From a virus, in the IMG/VR virus record IMGVR_UViG_3300025083_000103, positions 1-36,542 of that record: a stretch of 36,542 nucleotides of DNA; one strand, written 5' to 3'. Of this stretch, positions 30,367-36,542 are shown one piece after another. Made by a program: the position numbers and the translations under genes. The notes under the pieces were generated by a model. The model searched no databases, was not told the DNA's origin, and saw only the letters and a list, made by a program, of their open reading frames with translations. The first letter of the stretch is position 1. The number at the start of each line of letters is the position of its first letter.

Positions 30367-31765
30367 GAATGCGCAGAACACGATGCTGCAGTTCGTTGAG
30401 CGGTACGGCAAAAAGCCTGCTTTATTTGTGCAGGAAGTGCTTGGCGTGGAGCCATTGCCGTATCAGGCGGAATTTCTGGAAGCGATTGCGTCTGGCGAAC
30501 GCAAGATTAGCATTCGGTCTGGTCATGGTACTGGTAAGTCTACAGCAGCATCGTGGGCAATGCTATGGTATTTTTTGATGCATTACCCAAATAAAGTTGT
30601 TGTAACTGCGCCAACTTCTAGTCAGCTTTTTGATGCGTTGTTTGCAGAGCTAAAGCGCTGGATAAATGAGCTTCCAGAGGGCTTGCAGAGCATACTGAAC
30701 ACCAAGTCTGACCGTGTTGAGCATACCTCTGCACCTGCAGAGATGTTTATATCTGCTAGAACAAGCCGTGCAGAAACGCCAGAAGCCTTGGCTGGTGTTC
30801 ACTCAGAGCATGTTATGTTGGTGGTGGATGAAGCCTCTGGTGTGCCTGAGCAGGTATTTGAGGCTGCTGCTGGGTCTATGTCAGGTCATAACGCGACTAC
30901 GATTATGCTGAGCAACCCTACGCGAAGCAGCGGTACGTTTTTCGAAAGCCAGACGCGCATGGCAGATAGCTGGTGGACACGCCGTTGGTCATGCGTGGAT
31001 AGCCCCTTAGTTAGCGATGAGTTTGTTGATGAGATGCGCTTGCGCTATGGTGAGGAAAGCAATGCGTTTCGCATTCGTGTTCTGGGCGAGTTTCCTCTTG
31101 CGGATGATGACACGATTATCCCGTTTCATCTTGTGGAGGCAGCAACTCATCGTGACGTTGAAGTAGACATAGAGCGAAAACCTGTTTGGGCTGTCGATCC
31201 TGCTCGTTTTGGTTCTGATAGAACTGCGTTTTGCAAGCGTGTAGGCAATGTTATCACTGAAGTTAAAAGCTGGCGTGGCTTAGATTTGATGCAAACTGTT
31301 GGTCGCGTGATGGCGGAATATGAAGCACTAAATCCAAGCGCAAGACCTTCAGAGATATTGGTTGATAGTATCGGCGTTGGCGCTGGAGTTGTTGATCGGC
31401 TTAGGGAGCTAGGTGCTCCTGTGCGAGGTGTAAATGTTGCCGAAAGTCCAAGTATGGGCGAAACTTACAATAATCTTAGAACTGAGCTTTGGTTTAAAAC
31501 GAAAGCGTGGTTAGAGGATCGTAGCTGCAAGGTACCAAAAGATGACGAGCTTTTGGCTGACCTTACAAGCATACGTTACAGTTTTACTTCTTCAGGGAAA
31601 ATGGCAGCGGAAAGCAAGGATCAGATGAGAAAGCGCGGGCTTCGATCTCCTGACCTTGCGGATGCTGTGTGTTTAACTATGGCATCAGATGCCGCAACTG
31701 CCCTTTCTGGTCCAATGACGACTTGGCGTGGCGAGCTGCGGCGCGGTTTAAAGGGCATTGCTTGA
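30359..31765 (+). CDS. terL: terminase large subunit
   Basis: A 468-residue packaging motor. ATG at 30359 (MSENAQNTMLQF) is preferred to the upstream TTG because AAGGTGA lies 7 bases before it. Walker A is SGHGTGKST (residues about 53-61). Walker B-type VMLVVDEASG is near 152-161. The coupling motif follows in TIMLSNPTRSSG. The nuclease domain has AVDPARFGSDRT with the first metal-binding Asp, ILVDSIGVGAGVVDRLRELG, and the C-terminal DLADAVCLT Asp. It cuts and translocates DNA into the procapsid through the portal. Confidence 0.95.
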   Translation: MSENAQNTMLQFVERYGKKPALFVQEVLGVEPLPYQAEFLEAIASGERKISIRSGHGTGKSTAASWAMLWYFLMHYPNKVVVTAPTSSQLFDALFAELKRWINELPEGLQSILNTKSDRVEHTSAPAEMFISARTSRAETPEALAGVHSEHVMLVVDEASGVPEQVFEAAAGSMSGHNATTIMLSNPTRSSGTFFESQTRMADSWWTRRWSCVDSPLVSDEFVDEMRLRYGEESNAFRIRVLGEFPLADDDTIIPFHLVEAATHRDVEVDIERKPVWAVDPARFGSDRTAFCKRVGNVITEVKSWRGLDLMQTVGRVMAEYEALNPSARPSEILVDSIGVGAGVVDRLRELGAPVRGVNVAESPSMGETYNNLRTELWFKTKAWLEDRSCKVPKDDELLADLTSIRYSFTSSGKMAAESKDQMRKRGLRSPDLADAVCLTMASDAATALSGPMTTWRGELRRGLKGIA

Positions 31766-32239
31766 TTAGCTGCCATGCCTATCAGAAAACCCGCCTAGTT
31801 GTTGTTCGGCGGCTTTTCTTGCTGCAATAGCTTGTTGCTTTGTCTTAAATGTTCCAATCTGCTTTTCTTTTATTTTTGCGATCCACTTGTCTTTCTTTTT
31901 ACTTACACCAACGTGCCCGCTTGTATTATCTGATCTAAGTTTGGCATTTCTTTGATTTTCGGACCTTGTGACAACTCGTAGATTTTTAAATCTATTGTCG
32001 GAGCGATTTCCATTTATATGGTCGACTTCGCCATTAGGCCATTCTCCTAAAGTAATAGCCATAGCAACTCTATGAGCAGTAAGGGTTTTGGTTCCTATAG
32101 CTCCCTTGAGATATCCACTGTGATGTACGTTTGTAAAAACTTGTTTCTTAGTTCGCCGCGAAAACAAAAATCCTGTATCTGGATCGTAGCTCAGCTTATT
32201 GCGCAATTCTTCAATGCTTGGTAAGTTTTGTTTAGCCAT
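31766..32239 (-). CDS. HNH homing endonuclease with AP2-like DNA-binding tail
   Basis: A 157-residue protein. The N-terminal part has YDPDTGFLFSRR and TAHRVAMAITLG. The HNH core is GEVDHINGNRSDNRFKNLRV with His in DHINGN and the helix VTRSENQRN. The tail (SGHVGVSKKKDKWIAKIKEK, then IGTFKTKQQAIAARKAAEQQ) is an AP2/NUMOD-like DNA-binding module. It is the only minus-strand gene in the late block and abuts the terL stop with no gap. This is typical of a mobile homing endonuclease inserted next to terminase. Strong ribosome site AGGAGGGGCGTT. Confidence 0.9.
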   Translation of the reverse strand: MAKQNLPSIEELRNKLSYDPDTGFLFSRRTKKQVFTNVHHSGYLKGAIGTKTLTAHRVAMAITLGEWPNGEVDHINGNRSDNRFKNLRVVTRSENQRNAKLRSDNTSGHVGVSKKKDKWIAKIKEKQIGTFKTKQQAIAARKAAEQQLGGFSDRHGS

Positions 32240-32269
32240 AACGCCCCTCCTATGGGCTGGTTGGTTAGA

Positions 32270-32328
32270 GGCTTACTTATGCGTCAACATAAGTGAGCCT
32301 TGCTGGTATGTTATCAAACCTTTAAATT
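32270..32328 (+). promoter_or_regulatory. hairpin and candidate promoter for the small basic-protein genes
   Basis: GGCTTACTTATG (32270-32281) pairs with CATAAGTGAGCC (32288-32299) over 11 of 12 positions. Just after it, TTGCTG (32300-32305) stands 17 bases before TAAATT (32323-32328), a moderate sigma70-type promoter reading right toward 32409. A promoter here would restore transcription after the minus-strand insertion. Not experimentally supported. Confidence 0.45.
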
Positions 32329-32408
32329 ATTTCAATAAATATAAGAAAAATCACGGACGTTGATGCAAAACAAGTAATGTGATACGTTTGCAGCAAAAGG
32401 AGATCACT

Positions 32409-32513
32409 ATGGCCTATAAGTCTAAATCTTTTTCACCGCCCAAGAGTTGCCCGATGAAAGCTGCGTGTAAACGTGCTGGTAAGTGCCTTGGTATGAAGCA
32501 TAGCAAAAAGTAA
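32409..32513 (+). CDS. tiny basic Cys-containing protein
   Basis: A 34-residue ORF with strong ribosome site AAGGAGATCACT: MAYKSKSFSPPKSCPMKAAC then KRAGKCLGMKHSKK. It is Lys-rich with three cysteines six residues apart, as in small zinc-binding or DNA-binding phage peptides. It shares one base with the next start (TAATG). Coding status is supported by ribosome site and coupling. Confidence 0.65.
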   Translation: MAYKSKSFSPPKSCPMKAACKRAGKCLGMKHSKK

Positions 32514-32674
32514 TGCCTGCAGCAAAAAAGAAATCGTCTAGCCCAAAGCCCAAAAACCCAGCGCTGTATGCTAGGGTAAAGGCAGAGGCTAAGAAGAAGT
32601 TTAAGGTTTATCCTTCTGCGTATGCCAATGGCTGGCTGGTGCGTGAGTATAAGAAGCGTGGTGGAAAATACTGA
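32513..32674 (+). CDS. DUF5872-like small basic protein
   Basis: A 53-residue protein. The core (NPALYARVKAEAKKKFKVYP, then SAYANGWLVREYKKRGGKY) fits the DUF5872 family found in marine phages and giant viruses. The N terminus is Lys/Ser-rich. Coupled to both neighbours by TAATG and TGATG. Function is unknown; DNA association in the virion is plausible from its charge. Confidence 0.78.
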   Translation: MPAAKKKSSSPKPKNPALYARVKAEAKKKFKVYPSAYANGWLVREYKKRGGKY

Positions 32675-32895
32675 TGGCTAAGAAGCCTAAAGGTGGTTTA
32701 ACCAAGTGGTTCAAGGAAGATTGGCGCGATGTTAAAACAGGTAAGAAATGTGGTCGAAGCGGCAAGAAAGATGCTGGCAGACCTTATCCTGCGTGTCGCC
32801 CAGCAAGTAAAGCTAAGTCTGCATCGGCTAAGTCTGCTGCTAAAAAGAAAACAGGACCAGCAAGAATAAGCTGGAAGAAAAAAGGTAAGAAGTAA
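32674..32895 (+). CDS. DUF6321-like small basic protein
   Basis: A 73-residue protein. Its N-terminal part (GGLTKWFKEDWRDVKTGKKC, then GRSGKKDAGRPYPACRPASK) fits the DUF6321-like motif with WF...W, CGR and YPxCRP, which usually neighbours DUF5872 genes in phages and giant viruses. The C terminus is a Lys/Ala-rich tail. Start in a TGATG overlap. May condense or protect DNA; inference only. Confidence 0.75.
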   Translation: MAKKPKGGLTKWFKEDWRDVKTGKKCGRSGKKDAGRPYPACRPASKAKSASAKSAAKKKTGPARISWKKKGKK

Positions 32896-32899
32896 TGTG

Positions 32900-33091
32900 A
32901 TGTTTACTGCATTTGTTCTCTTATGCGCCCAGAATTACTGCTTTGCAGTCGGTGGTCCTGCGTATGTCGATGAGAATGAATGCATAGCGGATTTCATGCA
33001 GAACGGGGTTCCCTCTTTGCAGTTGAAATATCCAACGTATACAATCACGCAGGTTAAGTGTTATGAATGGGAAAAACAGATAAGGTCGTAA
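32900..33091 (+). CDS. small exported Cys-containing protein
   Basis: A 63-residue protein. ATG at 32900 is preferred to the GTG one codon before. The N terminus is a short hydrophobic signal-like segment (MFTAFVLLCAQNYCFAVGG). The mature part has ENECIADFMQNG and ITQVKCYEWEKQ, a probable disulfide pair. The layout resembles the 54-residue protein at 17752. It could be secreted to the periplasm; function is unknown. Confidence 0.62.
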   Translation: MFTAFVLLCAQNYCFAVGGPAYVDENECIADFMQNGVPSLQLKYPTYTITQVKCYEWEKQIRS

Positions 33092-33092
33092 A

Positions 33093-34154
33093 ATGAAAGC
33101 AGGAGCAGCATTAGGATTACTCGCTGGCTTAGGTGCGTTGAATGCACTGGGTGGTGGCAAAAACGGCACAGGCAAGCGCTTCACTGGCTTGATGGACATG
33201 CTAGACGGTGGTGGCGCAGGTGCGTCTGGAGATAAGTTTGAGGGCGGTGGCTTGCTGTCCATGCTAGGCAATCTCTTTGCTAAACCGCTTGAAGCGCAGG
33301 ATAATGTTGAGCGCATTGCTGCTGACACGAATGCGACTAAAGCTGTGACAAAAACGCTTGAGGATATGGCTAAGGGCGGCGCACTTACATCTCGACTAGA
33401 CGGTAAGGACGGCTTACTTTCACCTGTTGTCCCCGTTGCGTCTGATCCTCGCAGCTTTCAGCAAGGAACGGAGCCATCTACGCTTACTGAGGCGCAAAAA
33501 GAAGCTATTGTTATGGGACAGGCCATGCCTTCTGCTGAATTTGATCCTCGTAATTTTCAGCAAGGGACAGAGCCGTCAACTCTCACAGAAAATCAACGTA
33601 TGCGTGCTGCTGGCATTCTTGCTGGGCAAGCGGCTATGGCACCTGTTACGCAAGCCCAGCTTCAAGGCGGCGCTGAAAGCCTTGCAAATGCGTCTAATGT
33701 TTTAAATAGTCAGGGCGCTATTGAAACGCCAACAATGCCAAAAACTCCTGACCCTATGGGGTTATTCGCTCGCCAAACAATGATGCCACCAGCAGCAACC
33801 AATATGGATACCCCTGACGTAAGCGCCCTGCTTGACGTTCCTTCCACGCCACCAAATGAAGCGCAAGCAATGCTGCAGTCCTTGTCAGCAACAATACCTC
33901 AGAGGGCAATGGAAAATGATCCTGCAATTGTACAAGGGTACAAGGATTATGTAATTTCTGGCGGCAGAGATGACTACTCGACTTACTACAAAGGTCGCCC
34001 TGAGTATCAGGCGGAGCGTCAATTATTTACTGAAACAGGCGGCACTTTATTTGATTTGCCTGAAACAGAGCGCAAACGCCTTATAGCTGAGCGTGCTGAT
34101 ATTATTCGCAGAGAGGCACAAAAACCAATGCCATTTACAGGACCAGCATTCTAA
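33093..34154 (+). CDS. virion protein with internal repeat, unknown
   Basis: A 353-residue protein. The N terminus is Gly/Ala/Leu-rich (MKAGAALGLLAGLGALNALG), a likely membrane-interacting helix. A 16-residue unit, DPRSFQQGTEPSTLTE, occurs at residue 118 and again (one change) at 151, exactly 33 residues later. The C-terminal part (YKDYVISGGRDDYSTYYKGR) is mixed. It lies between small basic genes and the adaptor, so a virion or ejection function is plausible. It ends by overlapping the next ATG by one base. Confidence 0.68.
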   Translation: MKAGAALGLLAGLGALNALGGGKNGTGKRFTGLMDMLDGGGAGASGDKFEGGGLLSMLGNLFAKPLEAQDNVERIAADTNATKAVTKTLEDMAKGGALTSRLDGKDGLLSPVVPVASDPRSFQQGTEPSTLTEAQKEAIVMGQAMPSAEFDPRNFQQGTEPSTLTENQRMRAAGILAGQAAMAPVTQAQLQGGAESLANASNVLNSQGAIETPTMPKTPDPMGLFARQTMMPPAATNMDTPDVSALLDVPSTPPNEAQAMLQSLSATIPQRAMENDPAIVQGYKDYVISGGRDDYSTYYKGRPEYQAERQLFTETGGTLFDLPETERKRLIAERADIIRREAQKPMPFTGPAF

Positions 34155-34372
34155 TGCCAGTTAAGCGCAAAAAAATACCTGCAAGCAGAAAGTACGCTAA
34201 TGGCACGACTTACAAAGACAGTCAGGGCAAAACTCATAAGCGTACATCTGCTAAAGGTACAAAGCGTGGTGACGCTTATTGCGCTCGTTCTAGCGGTCAA
34301 AAGCAAACTGAAAAAGTTAAGGTTCGCCGCAAGGCTTGGGGCTGTCGCGGTAAAAAATCAGTGAGAAGTTAA
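34154..34372 (+). CDS. small basic protein related to GTKRGDAYCARS family
   Basis: A 72-residue protein coupled to the preceding gene (TAATG). It is strongly basic with MPVKRKKIPASRKYANGTTY and TKRGDAYCARSSGQKQTEKV, the latter a motif seen in small phage proteins near DUF5872/DUF6321 genes. It ends AWGCRGKKSVRS with the second cysteine. Together with 32409-32895 it makes four Lys-rich small genes around one virion gene. DNA-binding is inferred from charge. Confidence 0.7.
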   Translation: MPVKRKKIPASRKYANGTTYKDSQGKTHKRTSAKGTKRGDAYCARSSGQKQTEKVKVRRKAWGCRGKKSVRS

Positions 34373-34993
34373 ATGGCTATTACAACCTATGCAGAACTTA
34401 AAACCGCAATAGCCAACTGGCTAAACCGTGATGATCTTACGAGTGTTATCTCTGATTTCATCAGTCTGGCTGAAGCCGACATGGATCGCAAAGTGCGTCA
34501 CTGGCGTATGGAGAAACGCGCGACTGTGCAGCTAGATGACCAGTATTCGCGCGTACCCTCCGATTGGCTGGAAAGCATTCGCTTTTACCTGTCTGGCGGT
34601 CAGACGTATGAGCTGCGTCAAACCTCGCACTCTGACATGATTAATCGCCGCATGAACGCTGCAAACGTGGCGGGTCGTCCCCAGTATTTCACGATGAGCG
34701 ATGGCGCGTTTGAAATCTTTCCAACGCCTGACACTGCGTACACGGCAGAGCTTCTGTATTACGGCAGAACGGCTGCGCTGTCTGACGGCAACACGAGCAA
34801 CTGGGTTCTTGAATATGCGCCTGATGCGTATCTGTATGGTGCGCTTGTGCATTCCGCGCCTTATCTTGTTGACGATCAGCGCACTCAGATTTGGGCATCA
34901 CTCTATCAATCTGCCATAGACAATGTTAATATGGCATCGGACAAAGCGCGTAGTACGACTTCGGGTATGCGCATGAGCATTAGGAGTTACTGA
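34373..34993 (+). CDS. head-tail adaptor protein (SU10-adaptor-like)
   Basis: A 206-residue helical protein beginning MAITTYAELKTAIANWLNRD, then ISDFISLAEADMDRKVRHW. This pattern is typical of the SU10-type adaptor (gp4/gp11-like connector family), which forms the ring below the portal. It continues VPSDWLESIRFYLSGGQTYE and a beta segment (YTAELLYYGRTAALSDGNTS), and ends in helices. Correct length and near structural genes. It overlaps the next gene by one base (ATGA region). Confidence 0.82.
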   Translation: MAITTYAELKTAIANWLNRDDLTSVISDFISLAEADMDRKVRHWRMEKRATVQLDDQYSRVPSDWLESIRFYLSGGQTYELRQTSHSDMINRRMNAANVAGRPQYFTMSDGAFEIFPTPDTAYTAELLYYGRTAALSDGNTSNWVLEYAPDAYLYGALVHSAPYLVDDQRTQIWASLYQSAIDNVNMASDKARSTTSGMRMSIRSY

Positions 34994-35406
34994 TGAGCTT
35001 TACAGATTATCTTGAGGACAAAATCCTTGACCACGTTTTTGGCGGCAATGCTTATACTGCGCCAGCTACGCTTTACGTTGGCCTGCATACATCTGCCTCT
35101 AGCGATAGCGCGGCGGGTACGGAAGTGTCTGGCGGATCATACGCGCGTCAGACTGCGGCGTTTACTGTGAGCGGCACAAGCCCGACAGAGGCAACAACGG
35201 GTTCAGCTATTGAGTTTCCCACGGCGACAGCTTCTTGGGGTACGGTGACATATGCAGGCGTGTATGACGCGTCTTCTGGCGGCAACTTGCTTGCTTATGC
35301 TGAGTTGACCGATCCAAGCGACTTTACGACTGCGCTACCTAAAGCAATAGACACGGGCGACATATTCCGCATTTCGGCAGGTAATCTTAAAATACGATTG
35401 GACTAA
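34993..35406 (+). CDS. Gp80-like tail appendage protein (complete copy)
   Basis: A 137-residue protein: MSFTDYLEDKILDHVFGGNA, then YTAPATLYVGLHTSASSDSA, then TEVSGGSYARQTAAFTVSG. This is the full-length homologue of the fragment at 1-273. The family occurs just before fibre genes and resembles mycobacteriophage Gp80-type tail proteins. It starts one base inside the adaptor stop and leads into the fibre at 35410 after 3 bases. From residue 88 on it differs from the first copy mostly at silent or conservative positions. Confidence 0.8.
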   Translation: MSFTDYLEDKILDHVFGGNAYTAPATLYVGLHTSASSDSAAGTEVSGGSYARQTAAFTVSGTSPTEATTGSAIEFPTATASWGTVTYAGVYDASSGGNLLAYAELTDPSDFTTALPKAIDTGDIFRISAGNLKIRLD

Positions 35407-35528
35407 TCTATGTCTACGATTGTTACACGTTCTGGAAAGGGTTCGCCGCTAACCCATGCCGAAGTTGATAGTAACTTCACTAATCTAAATACGGATAAGC
35501 TGGAGCTATCTGGCGGCACCATGACGGG
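35134..35528. repeat. long direct repeat, copy 2 (partner 1-395)
   Basis: The partner of the repeat at the window start, with the full Gp80-like gene upstream. The first mismatch is at 35253 (T versus C at 120). The shared part ends in the fibre anchor (LELSGGTMTG), after which each copy continues into a different fibre body. Confidence 0.95.
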
Positions 35529-36495
35529 CGATGTAGGCCACGGCGATAACGTCAAGGCGACTTTTGGTGCATCTGCGGATTTGCAGGTGTATCACACAGG
35601 TTCTGCGTCTTTTATTGATGATCAGGGGACAGGTAGTCTTAACATACGAGGCAATAACCTAAACTTGCAAAACGCTTCAGGTGAAGCCTATGTATCCTGC
35701 GTATCTGATAGTCATGTTTACTTGTATCACGACAATACTTGGAAACTTCGTATTGATGCCACAGGAATTAACGTGGCGGGTACTGTCGTTGCTGATGGTG
35801 CGGCAATAGGCGAAAGCACAGCCAACACAACAGTTACAGTCGGTGGGTCATATGCTAACGGCATTGAACTTGCGCAAAATGGAATTGATGCAACTTCATC
35901 TGCTCGTCTATTCTTTGATAGCACAACAGACGCATCGGCTATCTATAACTCTGGCGGCGACTTAACGATTGCTAAAGCCGCAACAGTTGGCAGTTCATCT
36001 GGCAACAAGAGCATGACTTTAGGCTCCAACGGCGACATCAGCTTCTACGAGGACACAGGCACGACTGCAAAGCTAATTTGGGACGCTTCCGACGAAGCAC
36101 TTGAGTTTGGCGACAACGTAAAGGCGACTTTTGGTGCTTCAGCAGATTTGCAGGTGTATCACGATGGGTCTAATAGTTATATTGCAGACACTGGGACAGG
36201 CAACCTAATTATTAAGGGGACAAACCTTCAATTAAAGTCATATTTTGCAGATGAAATGTTTCTTGCTGGAAATCAAAACGGTGCAGTGACAATTTATTAT
36301 GACGGAGTAGCCAAACTCGCCACCACCAGCACAGGCATCTCAGTCACAGGCTCAGTAGAACTCAACGGATGGACAGTCACCGAAAGCGGCGGTTCCCTTT
36401 ATTTCGCCACAGGCGGCACCAACAAGATGAAACTAGACGCATCTGGCAACTTGGATGTTGTCGGCTCAGTCAACTCTAACGCAACCATAACGTAA
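35410..36495 (+). CDS. second tail fibre, S74-lacking allele or paralogue
   Basis: A 361-residue fibre. Residues 1-40 are the anchor shared with the fibre at 277. The body has the unit FGASADLQVYHxGS twice (about residues 50-63 and 240-253), followed by TGTGxLxIxG strands. Near residue 300-312 it shares VAKLATTSTGISVTGSV with the other fibre, including a 22-base identical DNA stretch (36307-36330 versus 608-631). It has no S74 domain or beta-roll array, ending SVNSNATIT. The stop is followed by AGGAG and a new ATG at 36525. Confidence 0.82.
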   Translation: MSTIVTRSGKGSPLTHAEVDSNFTNLNTDKLELSGGTMTGDVGHGDNVKATFGASADLQVYHTGSASFIDDQGTGSLNIRGNNLNLQNASGEAYVSCVSDSHVYLYHDNTWKLRIDATGINVAGTVVADGAAIGESTANTTVTVGGSYANGIELAQNGIDATSSARLFFDSTTDASAIYNSGGDLTIAKAATVGSSSGNKSMTLGSNGDISFYEDTGTTAKLIWDASDEALEFGDNVKATFGASADLQVYHDGSNSYIADTGTGNLIIKGTNLQLKSYFADEMFLAGNQNGAVTIYYDGVAKLATTSTGISVTGSVELNGWTVTESGGSLYFATGGTNKMKLDASGNLDVVGSVNSNATIT

Positions 36496-36524
36496 TACAC
36501 ATTAGCTAATAGGAGTATCCGAAG

Positions 36525-36542
36525 ATGGCTATAAAAGTAAGC
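36525..36542 (+). CDS. start of the next gene (truncated at window end)
   Basis: ATG at 36525 follows AATAGGAGTATCCGAAG, a good ribosome site. Only MAIKVS is visible. It shares its first 10 bases with the fibre-like gene at 3868 (ATGGCTATAA), so it may be its allele, which would then directly follow this shorter fibre. That is a weak inference from six codons. Confidence 0.5.

Noticed and set aside
1-36542. Prophage integrase, attachment site or repressor set
   Set aside because: No tyrosine or serine recombinase domain is present; the long end repeats are coding sequence and diverge, unlike att sites. The small HTH protein alone is not evidence for lysogeny.

Overview
The window is almost certainly the genome, or most of it, of a short-tailed double-stranded DNA phage (podovirus-like, about 35 kb). 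It carries small and large terminase, portal, scaffold, a capsid protein resembling the SU10-like (DUF5309) family, a head-tail adaptor, large internal/ejection-type proteins, tail fibres, a holin/endolysin cassette and a compact recombination and replication set. I see no tape measure, tail tube or sheath, and no integrase, tRNA, RNA polymerase or DNA polymerase gene. GC is moderate and the small-protein families (DUF6447, DUF5872, S74-type fibre, 3TM holin) are those of marine phages. An alphaproteobacterial marine host is a reasonable guess, not a demonstrated fact.

Layout. Bases 1-19451 (+) are late genes: fibres and fibre-associated proteins (1-5070), tail/virion proteins (5076-12149), portal, scaffold and capsid (12151-16397, closed by a hairpin terminator), then a lysis region dense with very small overlapping membrane ORFs, ending in a GH19 endolysin. 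Bases 22595-19448 (-) are a tightly coupled accessory operon with a DpdA-like transglycosylase (TGT superfamily) next to a VUT/YhhQ-type 7-deazapurine transporter, an HTH protein and an HNH protein. Bases 22695-27606 (+) hold the DNA-metabolism genes: RHH regulator, Holliday-junction-resolvase-like nuclease, RecE-like exonuclease, SSB-like protein and primase-helicase. Bases 29325-27603 (-) are seven small orphan genes. Bases 29326-29871 are the only long gene-free stretch, with C-tracts and short repeats just before the terminase. Bases 29872-36542 (+) are terminase, a minus-strand homing-type HNH gene, small basic proteins, virion proteins and a second fibre locus.

Topology. Bases 1-119 are identical to 35134-35252, and 1-395 align to 35134-35528 without a gap before the fibre genes diverge. 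The simplest reading is a circular (or circularly permuted) map of about 35,133 bp whose last ~1.4 kb is an alternative allele of the fibre locus found at the start. A real tandem duplication is the other option. If circular, all late genes form one ~24.7 kb rightward block running from terminase through the fibres to endolysin. Divergent control regions then lie at 22.6 kb and 29.3-29.9 kb, and convergent junctions at 19.45 and 27.6 kb.

Most interesting content: (i) a minimal, biosynthesis-free 7-deazaguanine DNA-modification cassette (transporter plus transglycosylase); (ii) swappable fibre alleles sharing an anchor module, only one of which has a self-cleaving S74 chaperone; (iii) a symmetrical face-to-face double promoter between the two early operons; (iv) a G-quadruplex-prone, repeat-bearing region next to the terminase that may be the packaging site.
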